Part shown: positions 15,650 through 23,306 of the stretch, piece by piece
Numbering within the stretch: the stretch's first letter is position 1
How the letters are laid out: each line of letters starts with the position of its first letter
DNA from: ENR-C587 sp942493235
Lineage (GTDB): Bacteria; Bacteroidota; Ignavibacteria; Kapaibacteriales; UBA2268
NCBI GenBank assembly: GCA_942493235.1
Contig: OW818676.1
Location: forward strand, 124,001 to 188,000
DNA length: 64,000 nucleotides
Reading direction: 5' to 3'
Program-made: the position numbers and the translations under genes
Notes under the pieces: model-generated
Told to the model about the DNA's origin: nothing
Seen by the model: only the letters and a program-made list of their open reading frames with translations
Database searches by the model: none

Positions 15650-16264
15650 ATGCTTTTTTTACAAATAATAATAATCTCTTATTTAATCGGTTGCATTCCT
15701 AATGCCTATTTATTAGTAAAATTTTTCAAAAAGCAAGACATTACTTCTATGGGTACTGGCAATGTCGGCACTTTGAATACATACGAATCTACAAAAAGCA
15801 AATCTTTAGCTATATTTACTTTAATTCTTGACTTGATAAAAGGAATAATTACCCTATTTATAGTCGATTCGATTTTCGGAATACATTTCAATCCCAATGG
15901 GCAAGCATATACCCTCCTAACAGCACTATCAGTAATTGTAGGGCATAATTTCAATATTTTTTTAAAATTCAAGGGTGGCAGAGGTTTAGCCACATCAGCG
16001 GGATTAGTTTTGTTTATAAATCCGCAACTTCTTTTTTATTGGACTGTCTGCTGGCTGATTTCTAAATTGATTTACAAAGACATACTTAAAGCAAATATTA
16101 TAAGCACGATTGTCTCCCCTTTTCTGCTTCTGTTTACTTTTAATAGTGCTTTAAATTTTCTCTTTCCTGTTTCGGAATTCAACTATTTAATGCTCTCATT
16201 TTCAATTTCAATAATTATTCTATCAGCTCATAAGAGACGATCCCCTATACCCCCCAAACAATAA
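15650..16264 (+). CDS. plsY: Glycerol-3-phosphate acyltransferase PlsY
   Basis: A 204-residue integral membrane protein. PlsY transfers the acyl group from acyl-phosphate (made by PlsX) to glycerol-3-phosphate, forming lysophosphatidate. Family marks are SYLIGCIPNAYLLVKF in the first membrane segment, the SMGTGNVGTLNTYES loop (family GSGNxGATN) and VGHNFNIFLKFKGGRGLATSAG (second motif), then further hydrophobic segments. I chose the ATG at 15650; a TTG two codons upstream is possible. It probably heads a short rightward unit with the release-factor-like gene 51 bases downstream. Confidence 0.93.
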   Translation: MLFLQIIIISYLIGCIPNAYLLVKFFKKQDITSMGTGNVGTLNTYESTKSKSLAIFTLILDLIKGIITLFIVDSIFGIHFNPNGQAYTLLTALSVIVGHNFNIFLKFKGGRGLATSAGLVLFINPQLLFYWTVCWLISKLIYKDILKANIISTIVSPFLLLFTFNSALNFLFPVSEFNYLMLSFSISIIILSAHKRRSPIPPKQ

Positions 16265-16315
16265 TTCTCATAGTATTTCATCTTTATTTCTTTTTGATTA
16301 GTTAGAGTAGGGGAA

Positions 16316-16714
16316 TTGGAAACAGCATTTAGACTAAAACAGCAATTAGAAGCCAATAATATAAAAAAATCCGATGTGATAGAAAAATTTGTTCGCTCAA
16401 GTGGTAATGGCGGGCAAAATGTAAACAAAGTATCTACATGCGTATATTTGAAGCATCTGCCAACCGGTATAGAAGTAAAATTCAGCTCCAGCAGGACTCA
16501 GGGCGATAACCGACGTGGAGCCTGGGAGCTATTGATTTATAAAATCAATGAATTCAAGAATGCAATTATCCAGAATAGAATTAATGAATTTCAGAAATTC
16601 AAAAGAAGTACCCGACCAAAACCAAAATTTCTTAAAGAAAGAATTCTGGAACATAAAAAAGTAAATTCTCAAAAGAAAGAATTGCGAAAAAAATTGAGTT
16701 TGCAAAATGTTTAA
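16316..16714 (+). CDS. Short class I release-factor-like protein (GGQ domain only)
   Basis: A 132-residue protein with only the peptidyl-hydrolase domain of release factors. GGQ is at residues 32-34 in SSGNGGQNVNKVSTCVYL, followed by the basic IEVKFSSSRTQGDNRRGAWELL helix-turn region and a Lys/Arg-rich C-terminal tail ending QKKELRKKL. There is no codon-recognition domain. Such proteins (ArfB, PrfH or mitochondrial ICT1-like types) free peptides from stalled or damaged ribosomes. The start is TTG at 16316, close behind an AGGGG site; there is no ATG available before residue 30 in this frame. PrfH usually pairs with the RNA ligase RtcB, which is not next to it. Which subtype this is remains open. 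Confidence 0.8.
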   Translation: METAFRLKQQLEANNIKKSDVIEKFVRSSGNGGQNVNKVSTCVYLKHLPTGIEVKFSSSRTQGDNRRGAWELLIYKINEFKNAIIQNRINEFQKFKRSTRPKPKFLKERILEHKKVNSQKKELRKKLSLQNV

Positions 16715-17505
16715 TTCTATACTTTCTAATTTGTCTCTCAAAAAAAGCTTTTTTTTCAGCCTGCTATATAAGGACATTTTTTTCATAATTCAACTGATGA
16801 TTTAGTATTGAGATATATGTACTTAAGCAGTTTAGAATATTATATCAAGCAAATAGCATTTACTTTTGCATTATCGTCGATTTATCCAATAATATTTCTT
16901 TTTTTTCTTCTTATTACTAATTATCGACGTTTTAGAAATCCATTTTATTCTCTACCAAAAAATAAATATGTTTTTGATTCTCATTTTTATTTCTTTGAGT
17001 TTTGAGCTTTAGTTATTTTGATTAAATTTCAAAGCTGTTTTATGATAATAATTATTTTCTTAATGCTGTATTACAATAAATATAAATTTTAGCTACCCCT
17101 AACTCACTTTGATTTTTAGGATATTATGAAGTTCACTTGAATATTTACTTTAATTAAAACTATAATATCGAATAGGAATATAGTTTTATAATTTTTCTAT
17201 CAAATTGATATTATTAGACTTAACAATAATGAGCATTAAATTAAAATAAGTGTTTCGCAGTCCGTTTTAATAAGTGGGTTATATCTTTAGAGTTTGAAAT
17301 ATCCAAGAAAAAAAACTTCAAAATAAAAAATATTTATCTTGCGTATTAATATTTTTTTTGCAAAATTGTTTCAACACATAATAACAAAATGTGGGAATTA
17401 AAAAATAATATAGAGTTATGAAACAAAAAATGCAAGTTACAAAAACCGGCTCTATATCTGTCTAAATTTTGGAATATAATTGTAAGATTTTTTAAAAAAT
17501 ATATC
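16715..17505. other. AT-rich region upstream of dnaA, possible replication origin
   Basis: About 0.8 kb with no convincing gene. It is among the most AT-rich parts of the window, with many A and T runs, and lies just upstream of dnaA, the common place for oriC. By eye I found no exact TTATCCACA box; the nearest are TTATCCAAT (about 16877) and TTATCGACG (about 16921). The origin idea rests on position and base composition. Confidence 0.3.
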
Positions 17506-17579
17506 AGATCTTTGAAATCAATCGAACAATTATTGATAATAATTGACAAGATCTTTGAAATCAATCGAACAATTATTGA
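17506..17579. repeat. Perfect 31-bp direct repeat before dnaA
   Basis: The 31 bases at 17506-17536 recur without change at 17549-17579, 43 bases apart. Both start AGATCTTTGAAATCAATCG. The right copy ends 72 bases before the dnaA GTG. It may be a regulatory (iteron-like) site for dnaA or the origin. Confidence 0.9.
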
Positions 17580-17650
17580 AAAAATTTACACTAATAATAA
17601 TTTGAAAAAAAACTGACTATTTTAAAAACTTGAAATACAGGAGAGAAGAA

Positions 17651-19135
17651 GTGTCTAATCATTTAGATGCTATGTCATTGTTCGCTCAGATTGAAGACTC
17701 GCAAGCGAAGTCAATAACTACATCATTTAAAAATGTAGTTACAGACAAAGTTGCGGACAGCTATTGGAACAAATGTTTAAATATAATAAAAGACAATGTA
17801 TCCGCTAGTGTATTCTCGACATGGTTTGAGCCGATAAAAGCACTTAGTTACCAGAGTGAATTATTAACTGTTAAGGTACCCAGTCAATTCTTTTGTGAAT
17901 GGATAGAGGGGCATTATTACTCATTGCTTCAGAAAACAATATTTGAAGTACTGGGCGAGAAAGCAAAAGTTAAATATCATATCGACGTAGCAAAAGATGT
18001 TCAGATGTCGGACTCAATTACTTTGCCTGCATTCAAATATCCACCGTCTCATATTCAGATTAGCTCGGCATTTGCTACTAATTCGAATCATCAAGTAGCT
18101 GAGCCAATTTGTACAAATTTGAATGCACGCTATACTTTTGAGAATTTAGTTGTAGGCGAAAGTAACCAATTGGCAATAAGTGCGGCAAATGCAGTAGCTA
18201 ATAATCCGGGCGGTACACGCTTTAACCCATTATTTATTTATGGTAATGCCGGATTAGGCAAGACTCATATTTCTGAAGCAATTGGCAATCACATAGTACA
18301 AAAAAATAAAAGATTGAATGTACGGTATATTACTACCGATGAATTTACTATTGAATTCGTTAATGCTATTCATAACAACAAAATCAATGACTTCAAAGCC
18401 TTATATCGCTCAGTCGATGTATTGATTATTGATGATATTCAGTTTCTTACTAATAAAGAAAAAACTCAAGATAACTTTTTCCATATATTCAATACTTTGC
18501 ATCAATTAGGTAAGCAAATCGTTTTGACATCCGATAAACCGCCTAAAGATTTAAAAGAAATTGATGAAAGATTGATTTCTCGATTCCAATGGGGGCTCAC
18601 TGTTGATATTCAGCAGCCGGACCTTGAAATGAGAATTGCCCTATTAAATAAAAAAGCCGAAGATGAGGGAATTGAACTCCCCTACGATGTGTCCGAATTT
18701 ATTGCCCGAAATGTAACCAGCAATATTCGCGAACTTGAAGGCACTCTAATTACTATGCTGGCTAAGCACACTTTCGACAGGAAAGAAATCAATTTAAATT
18801 TAGCTCGCGAAATTGTTGAGGGTATTGCTATCATCGAGGATAGACCTCTTACTATTGACATAATTAAAGAAAAAGTTGCCAAATATTATAGCTTATCAGT
18901 TGAAATTATTGAGTCAAAAACGCGTAAACACGAAATTGCACTCGCCAGGCAGATGGCTATGTTTTTAGCAAAACAAATGACTGAACTGTCTCTAAAAGGT
19001 ATTGGTTCTTACTTTGGTGGCAGAGACCACTCTACAGTGATGCACTCCTGCCAGACTATCGAGAATTATTTAGTGATAGACAAAGCCGTTAGAAATGCTT
19101 ATGAGATAATCAAAAAGCAATTAGAAAGTCGATAA
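17651..19135 (+). CDS. dnaA: Chromosomal replication initiator DnaA
   Basis: A 494-residue protein. DnaA binds origin boxes and opens the duplex with ATP. The start chosen is GTG at 17651 because AGGAGA lies at 17639-17644 with ideal spacing; an upstream TTG at 17630 would put that site inside the gene. Domain I is at about 35-105 (SYWNKCLNIIKDNVSASVFSTWF), a linker follows, the AAA+ domain starts near 160 (YTFENLVVGESNQLA) with Walker A GNAGLGKT at 198-205, Walker B LIIDDIQF near 258 and the arginine finger region LISRFQWGL. Domain IV has the DNA-binding signature GGRDHSTVMHSC near 456. It is monocistronic: dnaN does not follow; a terminator does. Confidence 0.97.
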   Translation: MSNHLDAMSLFAQIEDSQAKSITTSFKNVVTDKVADSYWNKCLNIIKDNVSASVFSTWFEPIKALSYQSELLTVKVPSQFFCEWIEGHYYSLLQKTIFEVLGEKAKVKYHIDVAKDVQMSDSITLPAFKYPPSHIQISSAFATNSNHQVAEPICTNLNARYTFENLVVGESNQLAISAANAVANNPGGTRFNPLFIYGNAGLGKTHISEAIGNHIVQKNKRLNVRYITTDEFTIEFVNAIHNNKINDFKALYRSVDVLIIDDIQFLTNKEKTQDNFFHIFNTLHQLGKQIVLTSDKPPKDLKEIDERLISRFQWGLTVDIQQPDLEMRIALLNKKAEDEGIELPYDVSEFIARNVTSNIRELEGTLITMLAKHTFDRKEINLNLAREIVEGIAIIEDRPLTIDIIKEKVAKYYSLSVEIIESKTRKHEIALARQMAMFLAKQMTELSLKGIGSYFGGRDHSTVMHSCQTIENYLVIDKAVRNAYEIIKKQLESR

Positions 19136-19159
19136 TTTTTTTGATCTATATTAGAACTT

Positions 19160-19203
19160 AGCCCACCCGGAGAGAATATCAAAATCACCGAGTGGGTTTT
19201 TTA
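19160..19203 (+). terminator. Terminator of dnaA
   Basis: CCCAC with CGG nearby (19162-19170) pairs with CCG...GTGGG (19188-19196), followed by six T. It lies between the convergent dnaA and thiolase genes and may serve mainly dnaA. Confidence 0.85.
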
Positions 19204-19209
19204 TTAATC

Positions 19210-20385
19210 TCAGTTCAATACTTCAATTATCATAGATACTGACTCTCCCCCACCTATACATAATGAAGCCAAACCAATAGATTTTTTCTTTATTCTAAGA
19301 GCATTTATTAAAGTAGTAATTATCCTTGCTCCCGATGCACCTATCGGATGTCCAAGTGCAATTGCCCCGCCAAGAATATTTACTCTATCGATGTCTATAG
19401 AGAATTCTTTAATAGCTGCAAGCGGAACGCAAGCAAATGCTTCATTTAGCTCAAATAAATCTATATCCATGAATTTCATATTCGCTTTTTCGATTACTCT
19501 CCTAATTGATACCACAGGAGCAGAGGCATACATTAGCGGCTCTATGCTCGACTGTTCATAAGCAATTATTCTGGCAATCGGCTTTATCCCTCTACCGTCG
19601 GTATATTGAGTAGAGCTAATTAGAAGTGCAGAAGCACCATCATTAATTGAGGAAGCATTAGCTGCCGTTATTGTACCATTCTCTTCAAATACAGGCTTTA
19701 AAGCAGGGATTTTCTCATATTTAACCCTCAAAGGCTCTTCGTCTGTGTCGATAACAGTTTTTATCTTGCCATTAATCATTTCAATCGGGCAAATCTCATT
19801 TTTGAAATATCCCATCTCTTGAGATTTCTGAGCTAACTTGTAAGATCGTACTGCAAATTCATCTTGCTCTGCTCGGGTAATATTGTATTTCTTTACACAT
19901 AATTCAGCGGCTTTGCCCATGTGCATTTTGGAATATATATCTGTTAGCCCGTCATAAACCATTGAATCAACTAACTCTCCGCTACCCATTTTATAACCTG
20001 TTCGGGCTTTTGTAAGTAGATAGGGAGCATTACTCATCGATTCCATCCCTCCGGCAATTACCAGCCCGGCATCTCCTGCTTTAATTGCCTGAGAGGCGAT
20101 CATTATTGATTTCATTCCGCTACCGCATACCTTATTGATAGTCATAGCCGGAGTAGAGCTTTCTAATCCCGAGTATATCGTCGCTTGCCGAGCAGGATTC
20201 TGACCGATGCCCGCACTCAAAACATTGCCGAGTATTACTTCGTCAATATCCGATTTTTCAATCGATGGATTATTAAGTAAATTCTTGAGCGTTTCTGCCC
20301 CGAGCTCCGGAGCAGAAAGTGAAGAAAGCGAACCCATAAATGAACCAAAAGGAGTTCTAATAGCCGATATTATATTTGTTTGCAT
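19210..20385 (-). CDS. Acetyl-CoA C-acetyltransferase (thiolase)
   Basis: A 391-residue protein of normal thiolase II length. It joins two acetyl-CoA to acetoacetyl-CoA or runs the reverse cleavage. The acyl-accepting cysteine is C87 in NKVCGSGMKS, the active-site histidine is H346 in GHPIGASGAR, and the second cysteine is C376 in LCIGGGES. NEAFA (LFELNEAFACVPLA) is also present. No beta-oxidation or ketone-body genes are adjacent, so whether it works in synthesis (polyhydroxyalkanoate, mevalonate) or breakdown cannot be told. Confidence 0.95.
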   Translation of the reverse strand: MQTNIISAIRTPFGSFMGSLSSLSAPELGAETLKNLLNNPSIEKSDIDEVILGNVLSAGIGQNPARQATIYSGLESSTPAMTINKVCGSGMKSIMIASQAIKAGDAGLVIAGGMESMSNAPYLLTKARTGYKMGSGELVDSMVYDGLTDIYSKMHMGKAAELCVKKYNITRAEQDEFAVRSYKLAQKSQEMGYFKNEICPIEMINGKIKTVIDTDEEPLRVKYEKIPALKPVFEENGTITAANASSINDGASALLISSTQYTDGRGIKPIARIIAYEQSSIEPLMYASAPVVSIRRVIEKANMKFMDIDLFELNEAFACVPLAAIKEFSIDIDRVNILGGAIALGHPIGASGARIITTLINALRIKKKSIGLASLCIGGGESVSMIIEVLN

Positions 20386-20658
20386 AGAATTTCCGGATTT
20401 TTTTGAAATAAATATATAGATTAATAATTCCGATTTTTATTGTAGATATTTTTTATACGGTTTTCCTCTCTACTCAAGCCTGTTGGAACTAATTCGTAAT
20501 TTTGAGCAATTTTCAATATTTTTAATTCTATAATAAATCATCAGATTATTAAACATTTTACTTGTAAATTATAAATATTTATTTTATATTGTAACTTATT
20601 CAATAACCTTGACTTCGAGTGGGAGAGATTTTATAACATTATTCTCTTGAGGTAAGCT

Positions 20659-22836
20659 ATGAAAATCATTTTATACTTTTTATTATTCCTAACTGTAATA
20701 GAATTATACTCTGAAAACTATTATGAGAAAATGTGGGAATATCAGCCTAACAAAATAAACTTGGGACAATATACATTCTCCGATGATTACAAATATGCGT
20801 ATAATTTAGGCACTTTATTGGTTTTCAAACCGGATACCGTATTAAATATAAATATTAAATTCCCCAATGAAGTATTTGCTTTCTCTAATGGAACAAATAA
20901 ATTATACACTTTCAATTATAAGCAAAGAAAAATCTCTGTTTATAATTGCGAAACTAATTTATACTCAGAAATAAACGGCAATTATATAGATACATCTCTT
21001 GGAATTATTAAATTCATCAATGAGCGGTATTTAGTTTTAATTAACAATTCGATAGCCGAAGCTTCTGTTTACGACTTGAGTACGCAAGCATTAATTAGTA
21101 CATTCTCTTATGCTAACTCTCTGCCCTGTGATAATTTTGCTATATCAAACGATAATAAGTATTTTGCCGGAGTGAGCGGATATTCTTTTTTCTGTTATAA
21201 TCTATCAGAAAACAAGTTAGAATACAAGGATGCTGTTGAACAGATTGGCAAACATACAAATTTCCCATTTATTAAAAATGACTCAATTTTATTAATTGTT
21301 AACGATGGTGCATTTTTCACTTATAAACTTTCTAATGGAGAATTGATTTTATCTAAAGAATGCTTTTCTACTTTAAACTCGCCTTTTTTCATTCCAAAGG
21401 GAAATATCACTGCAATTGTTTACAAGGATTATTATCAAAACAATCTTGCAATTTTATATAATTACTTAACAGAGACAATAACTGTATTAAATTCTGATGC
21501 TTATGAATTATCGAATAATCTCTATATAAATAATTCAGATACATTATTTTATTCTAAGGTTTATGAATCTGGTTTTCTACCCGGGCAACCCCAAAATGAC
21601 ACTACTTATATGACAATTTATAATTATGGCAATAAAACAAAGGATACTATTATAGCAGTTAAAGTTATTGATACTATGCTTGTAGATAAAAATGACATTG
21701 GGAATATTTATTCAGACAAATACCTATTTAATTGGTATTCTTTATATAATTTGGAGAATATGAATAAAATCAAAACTCTTCCCTATAATAATTATTATTA
21801 CCAATTTAATGACTCACTGATTTGCTATACAGAGAGCGATTCGGCTGTAGTTTTATTAAATGTAGAAAATCTAAGCCCGGCTGATACTTTATATTCGGCA
21901 AATAAAGCTTTTGAAGAAGACTATGGATATACTTTTCTAAGTGATAATAAATACTTTAATACTTACAACTATATTAAAGATACTCAAACCGGAGACACCG
22001 TATTTAATTCGTATTATCATAAGTCACTGCATTTCTTCAATAGCAAAAATAAATACATGTATTCTACTTATGATACTTCAAAATACATCGGCGATGGAAT
22101 TGGCATTCATACTTACGAATATTATAGAAAATTTTCAATTCTTAACTTTACAGATAGCATACCTATTTTTAGCTATAATTTGGACAAGCTTAGCCAGGAT
22201 AATTATGATTTCCATACTATTCAAATGAGTTCCGATAATCAGCGAATTATCTATTACCAAATAGCGGATTCTACTATCAGATTCAGAGATATATCAAGTG
22301 CTGCCGAAGAAAGCATCAAAACAAATTATATAGTAAATGAGCTAATTTTATCAGAAGATGATAAATATTTAGCTTTAGTAGTTACCGAATATGATAGCAG
22401 CATAAAACAAAAAATTGTATTTATCAACTTGGATACTAAAGAAGAAGTCCTAAGTTTCGAAAACGAATTAGGCTCAATTTATAATTACTCTTTATCCGCT
22501 AACTTTAGCTATATTGTTCTTTTAGATGAAATTGAAACTTTTACAACTTATAAAATAGAGCTGGAGCATCTTTCTGTAGAAGATTTGTTTAACAAAGACA
22601 AGTTTACATTTAATCTCTACCCTAATCCGGCAGTAAATTCAATAACGATAAATTCGGATTTCAATATTGATAATTATACAGTATATTCTCTAAACGGAGA
22701 AAAAGTATTTGAAAGCAAGAATCTAAATTCAAATTCTGATATTGCAGAATTAAATGCTTTACAAAACGGCACTTACTATATAAAAGCTAAAATCGGAAAA
22801 TATACAATTTCCAAAATGTTTGTAATTTGTAAATAA
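20659..22836 (+). CDS. Secreted beta-propeller-like protein with T9SS sorting domain
   Basis: A 725-residue protein with a signal peptide (MKIILYFLLFLTVIELYS). The middle consists of repeated strand patterns with phrases such as FAISNDNKYFAGVSG and LILSEDDKYLALVVTE, as in WD40/YVTN-like propellers that read 'the current value... is drawn'. The last ~75 residues (FNLYPNPAVNSITINSD... LNGEKVFESKN... LQNGTYYIKAKIGKYTISKMFVI) are a type A T9SS C-terminal sorting domain, so it is exported through the Por system and attached or released outside. No enzyme motif is seen. It stands alone in front of a repeat-rich gap. Confidence 0.8.
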   Translation: MKIILYFLLFLTVIELYSENYYEKMWEYQPNKINLGQYTFSDDYKYAYNLGTLLVFKPDTVLNINIKFPNEVFAFSNGTNKLYTFNYKQRKISVYNCETNLYSEINGNYIDTSLGIIKFINERYLVLINNSIAEASVYDLSTQALISTFSYANSLPCDNFAISNDNKYFAGVSGYSFFCYNLSENKLEYKDAVEQIGKHTNFPFIKNDSILLIVNDGAFFTYKLSNGELILSKECFSTLNSPFFIPKGNITAIVYKDYYQNNLAILYNYLTETITVLNSDAYELSNNLYINNSDTLFYSKVYESGFLPGQPQNDTTYMTIYNYGNKTKDTIIAVKVIDTMLVDKNDIGNIYSDKYLFNWYSLYNLENMNKIKTLPYNNYYYQFNDSLICYTESDSAVVLLNVENLSPADTLYSANKAFEEDYGYTFLSDNKYFNTYNYIKDTQTGDTVFNSYYHKSLHFFNSKNKYMYSTYDTSKYIGDGIGIHTYEYYRKFSILNFTDSIPIFSYNLDKLSQDNYDFHTIQMSSDNQRIIYYQIADSTIRFRDISSAAEESIKTNYIVNELILSEDDKYLALVVTEYDSSIKQKIVFINLDTKEEVLSFENELGSIYNYSLSANFSYIVLLDEIETFTTYKIELEHLSVEDLFNKDKFTFNLYPNPAVNSITINSDFNIDNYTVYSLNGEKVFESKNLNSNSDIAELNALQNGTYYIKAKIGKYTISKMFVICK

Positions 22837-22888
22837 AGTATGTATGAGGCTTTAAGATAATAAATTGGGACTGGTGGCTGGGGGCTAT

Positions 22889-22965
22889 TCTTCAAATTCC
22901 CCTCCAAAAGGAGGGGTGTCATCGCGAAGTGATGACGGGGTGGGTTCTTTCTTCGGGGTTCGGAA
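22889..22965. repeat. Copy of the CCCC-TCC / GATGACG interspersed repeat
   Basis: Two adjacent palindromes, TCCCCTCCnnnnGGAGGGG and TCATCGCGAAGTGATGA, followed by CGGGGTGGGTTCTTTCTTCGG. The same unit occurs in the opposite orientation at about 31069-31125, 31210-31270, 31548-31605 and 31750-31800. Likely a REP-like or small non-autonomous repeat. Confidence 0.75.
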
Positions 22966-23000
22966 TTTGAAATAGCAATTGGAAATATAAGATAAACAAT

Positions 23001-23284
23001 CAACCCCACGCTGAAGAGGCTGTGTAAAAACCTTTGATTGCTACCGTTTTTTCAACAAAAACAAAGTACTCAAAGTCTCTGATGAGGTTGTCTAAAAAGT
23101 AAAAGCATTTCAAAATCGTCATTCTGAGTGTAACGAAGAATCCAGAGTTATCAACAAGTTAGCATTATCTGGATTCTTCACTTCGTTCAGAATGACAATT
23201 TTTTAGTCAGCCACTTGAATGGTGCTGGGAATAATATTTGCCGTCTTGTGGCAGTATTTACACAGCCTCTGAAGCGTGGGGTTG
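23001..23284. mobile_element. 284-bp miniature inverted-repeat element, copy 1
   Basis: The ends are CAACCCCACGCT (23001) and AGCGTGGGGTTG (ending 23284). Next inside are GAGGCTGTGTAAA-type sequences, again inverted. The core holds a long hairpin (23118-23196) made of GTCATTCTGAnnG...GAAGAATCCAGA and its complement. It codes for nothing. A second copy lies at 35394-35677 in inverse orientation, the same length and with nearly the same core over ~215 bases; a diverged third copy is at 34393-34606. This looks like a MITE mobilised by a transposase elsewhere. Confidence 0.8.
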
Positions 23285-23306
23285 AAGTAGCAAAAATCAA
23301 ATTATT

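Noticed and set aside
16808..17005. 65-codon hydrophobic open frame before dnaA
   Set aside because: TTG start without ribosome site in very AT-rich DNA; composition is what random AT-rich sequence gives (Phe, Tyr, Ile, Leu). No family resemblance.
17630..17650. TTG at 17630 as the dnaA start
   Set aside because: AGGAGA at 17639-17644 lies inside that extension and has ideal spacing to GTG 17651.
16715..17650. Cluster of DnaA boxes
   Set aside because: Only weak 6- to 7-of-9 matches seen; no exact TTATCCACA on either strand by eye.
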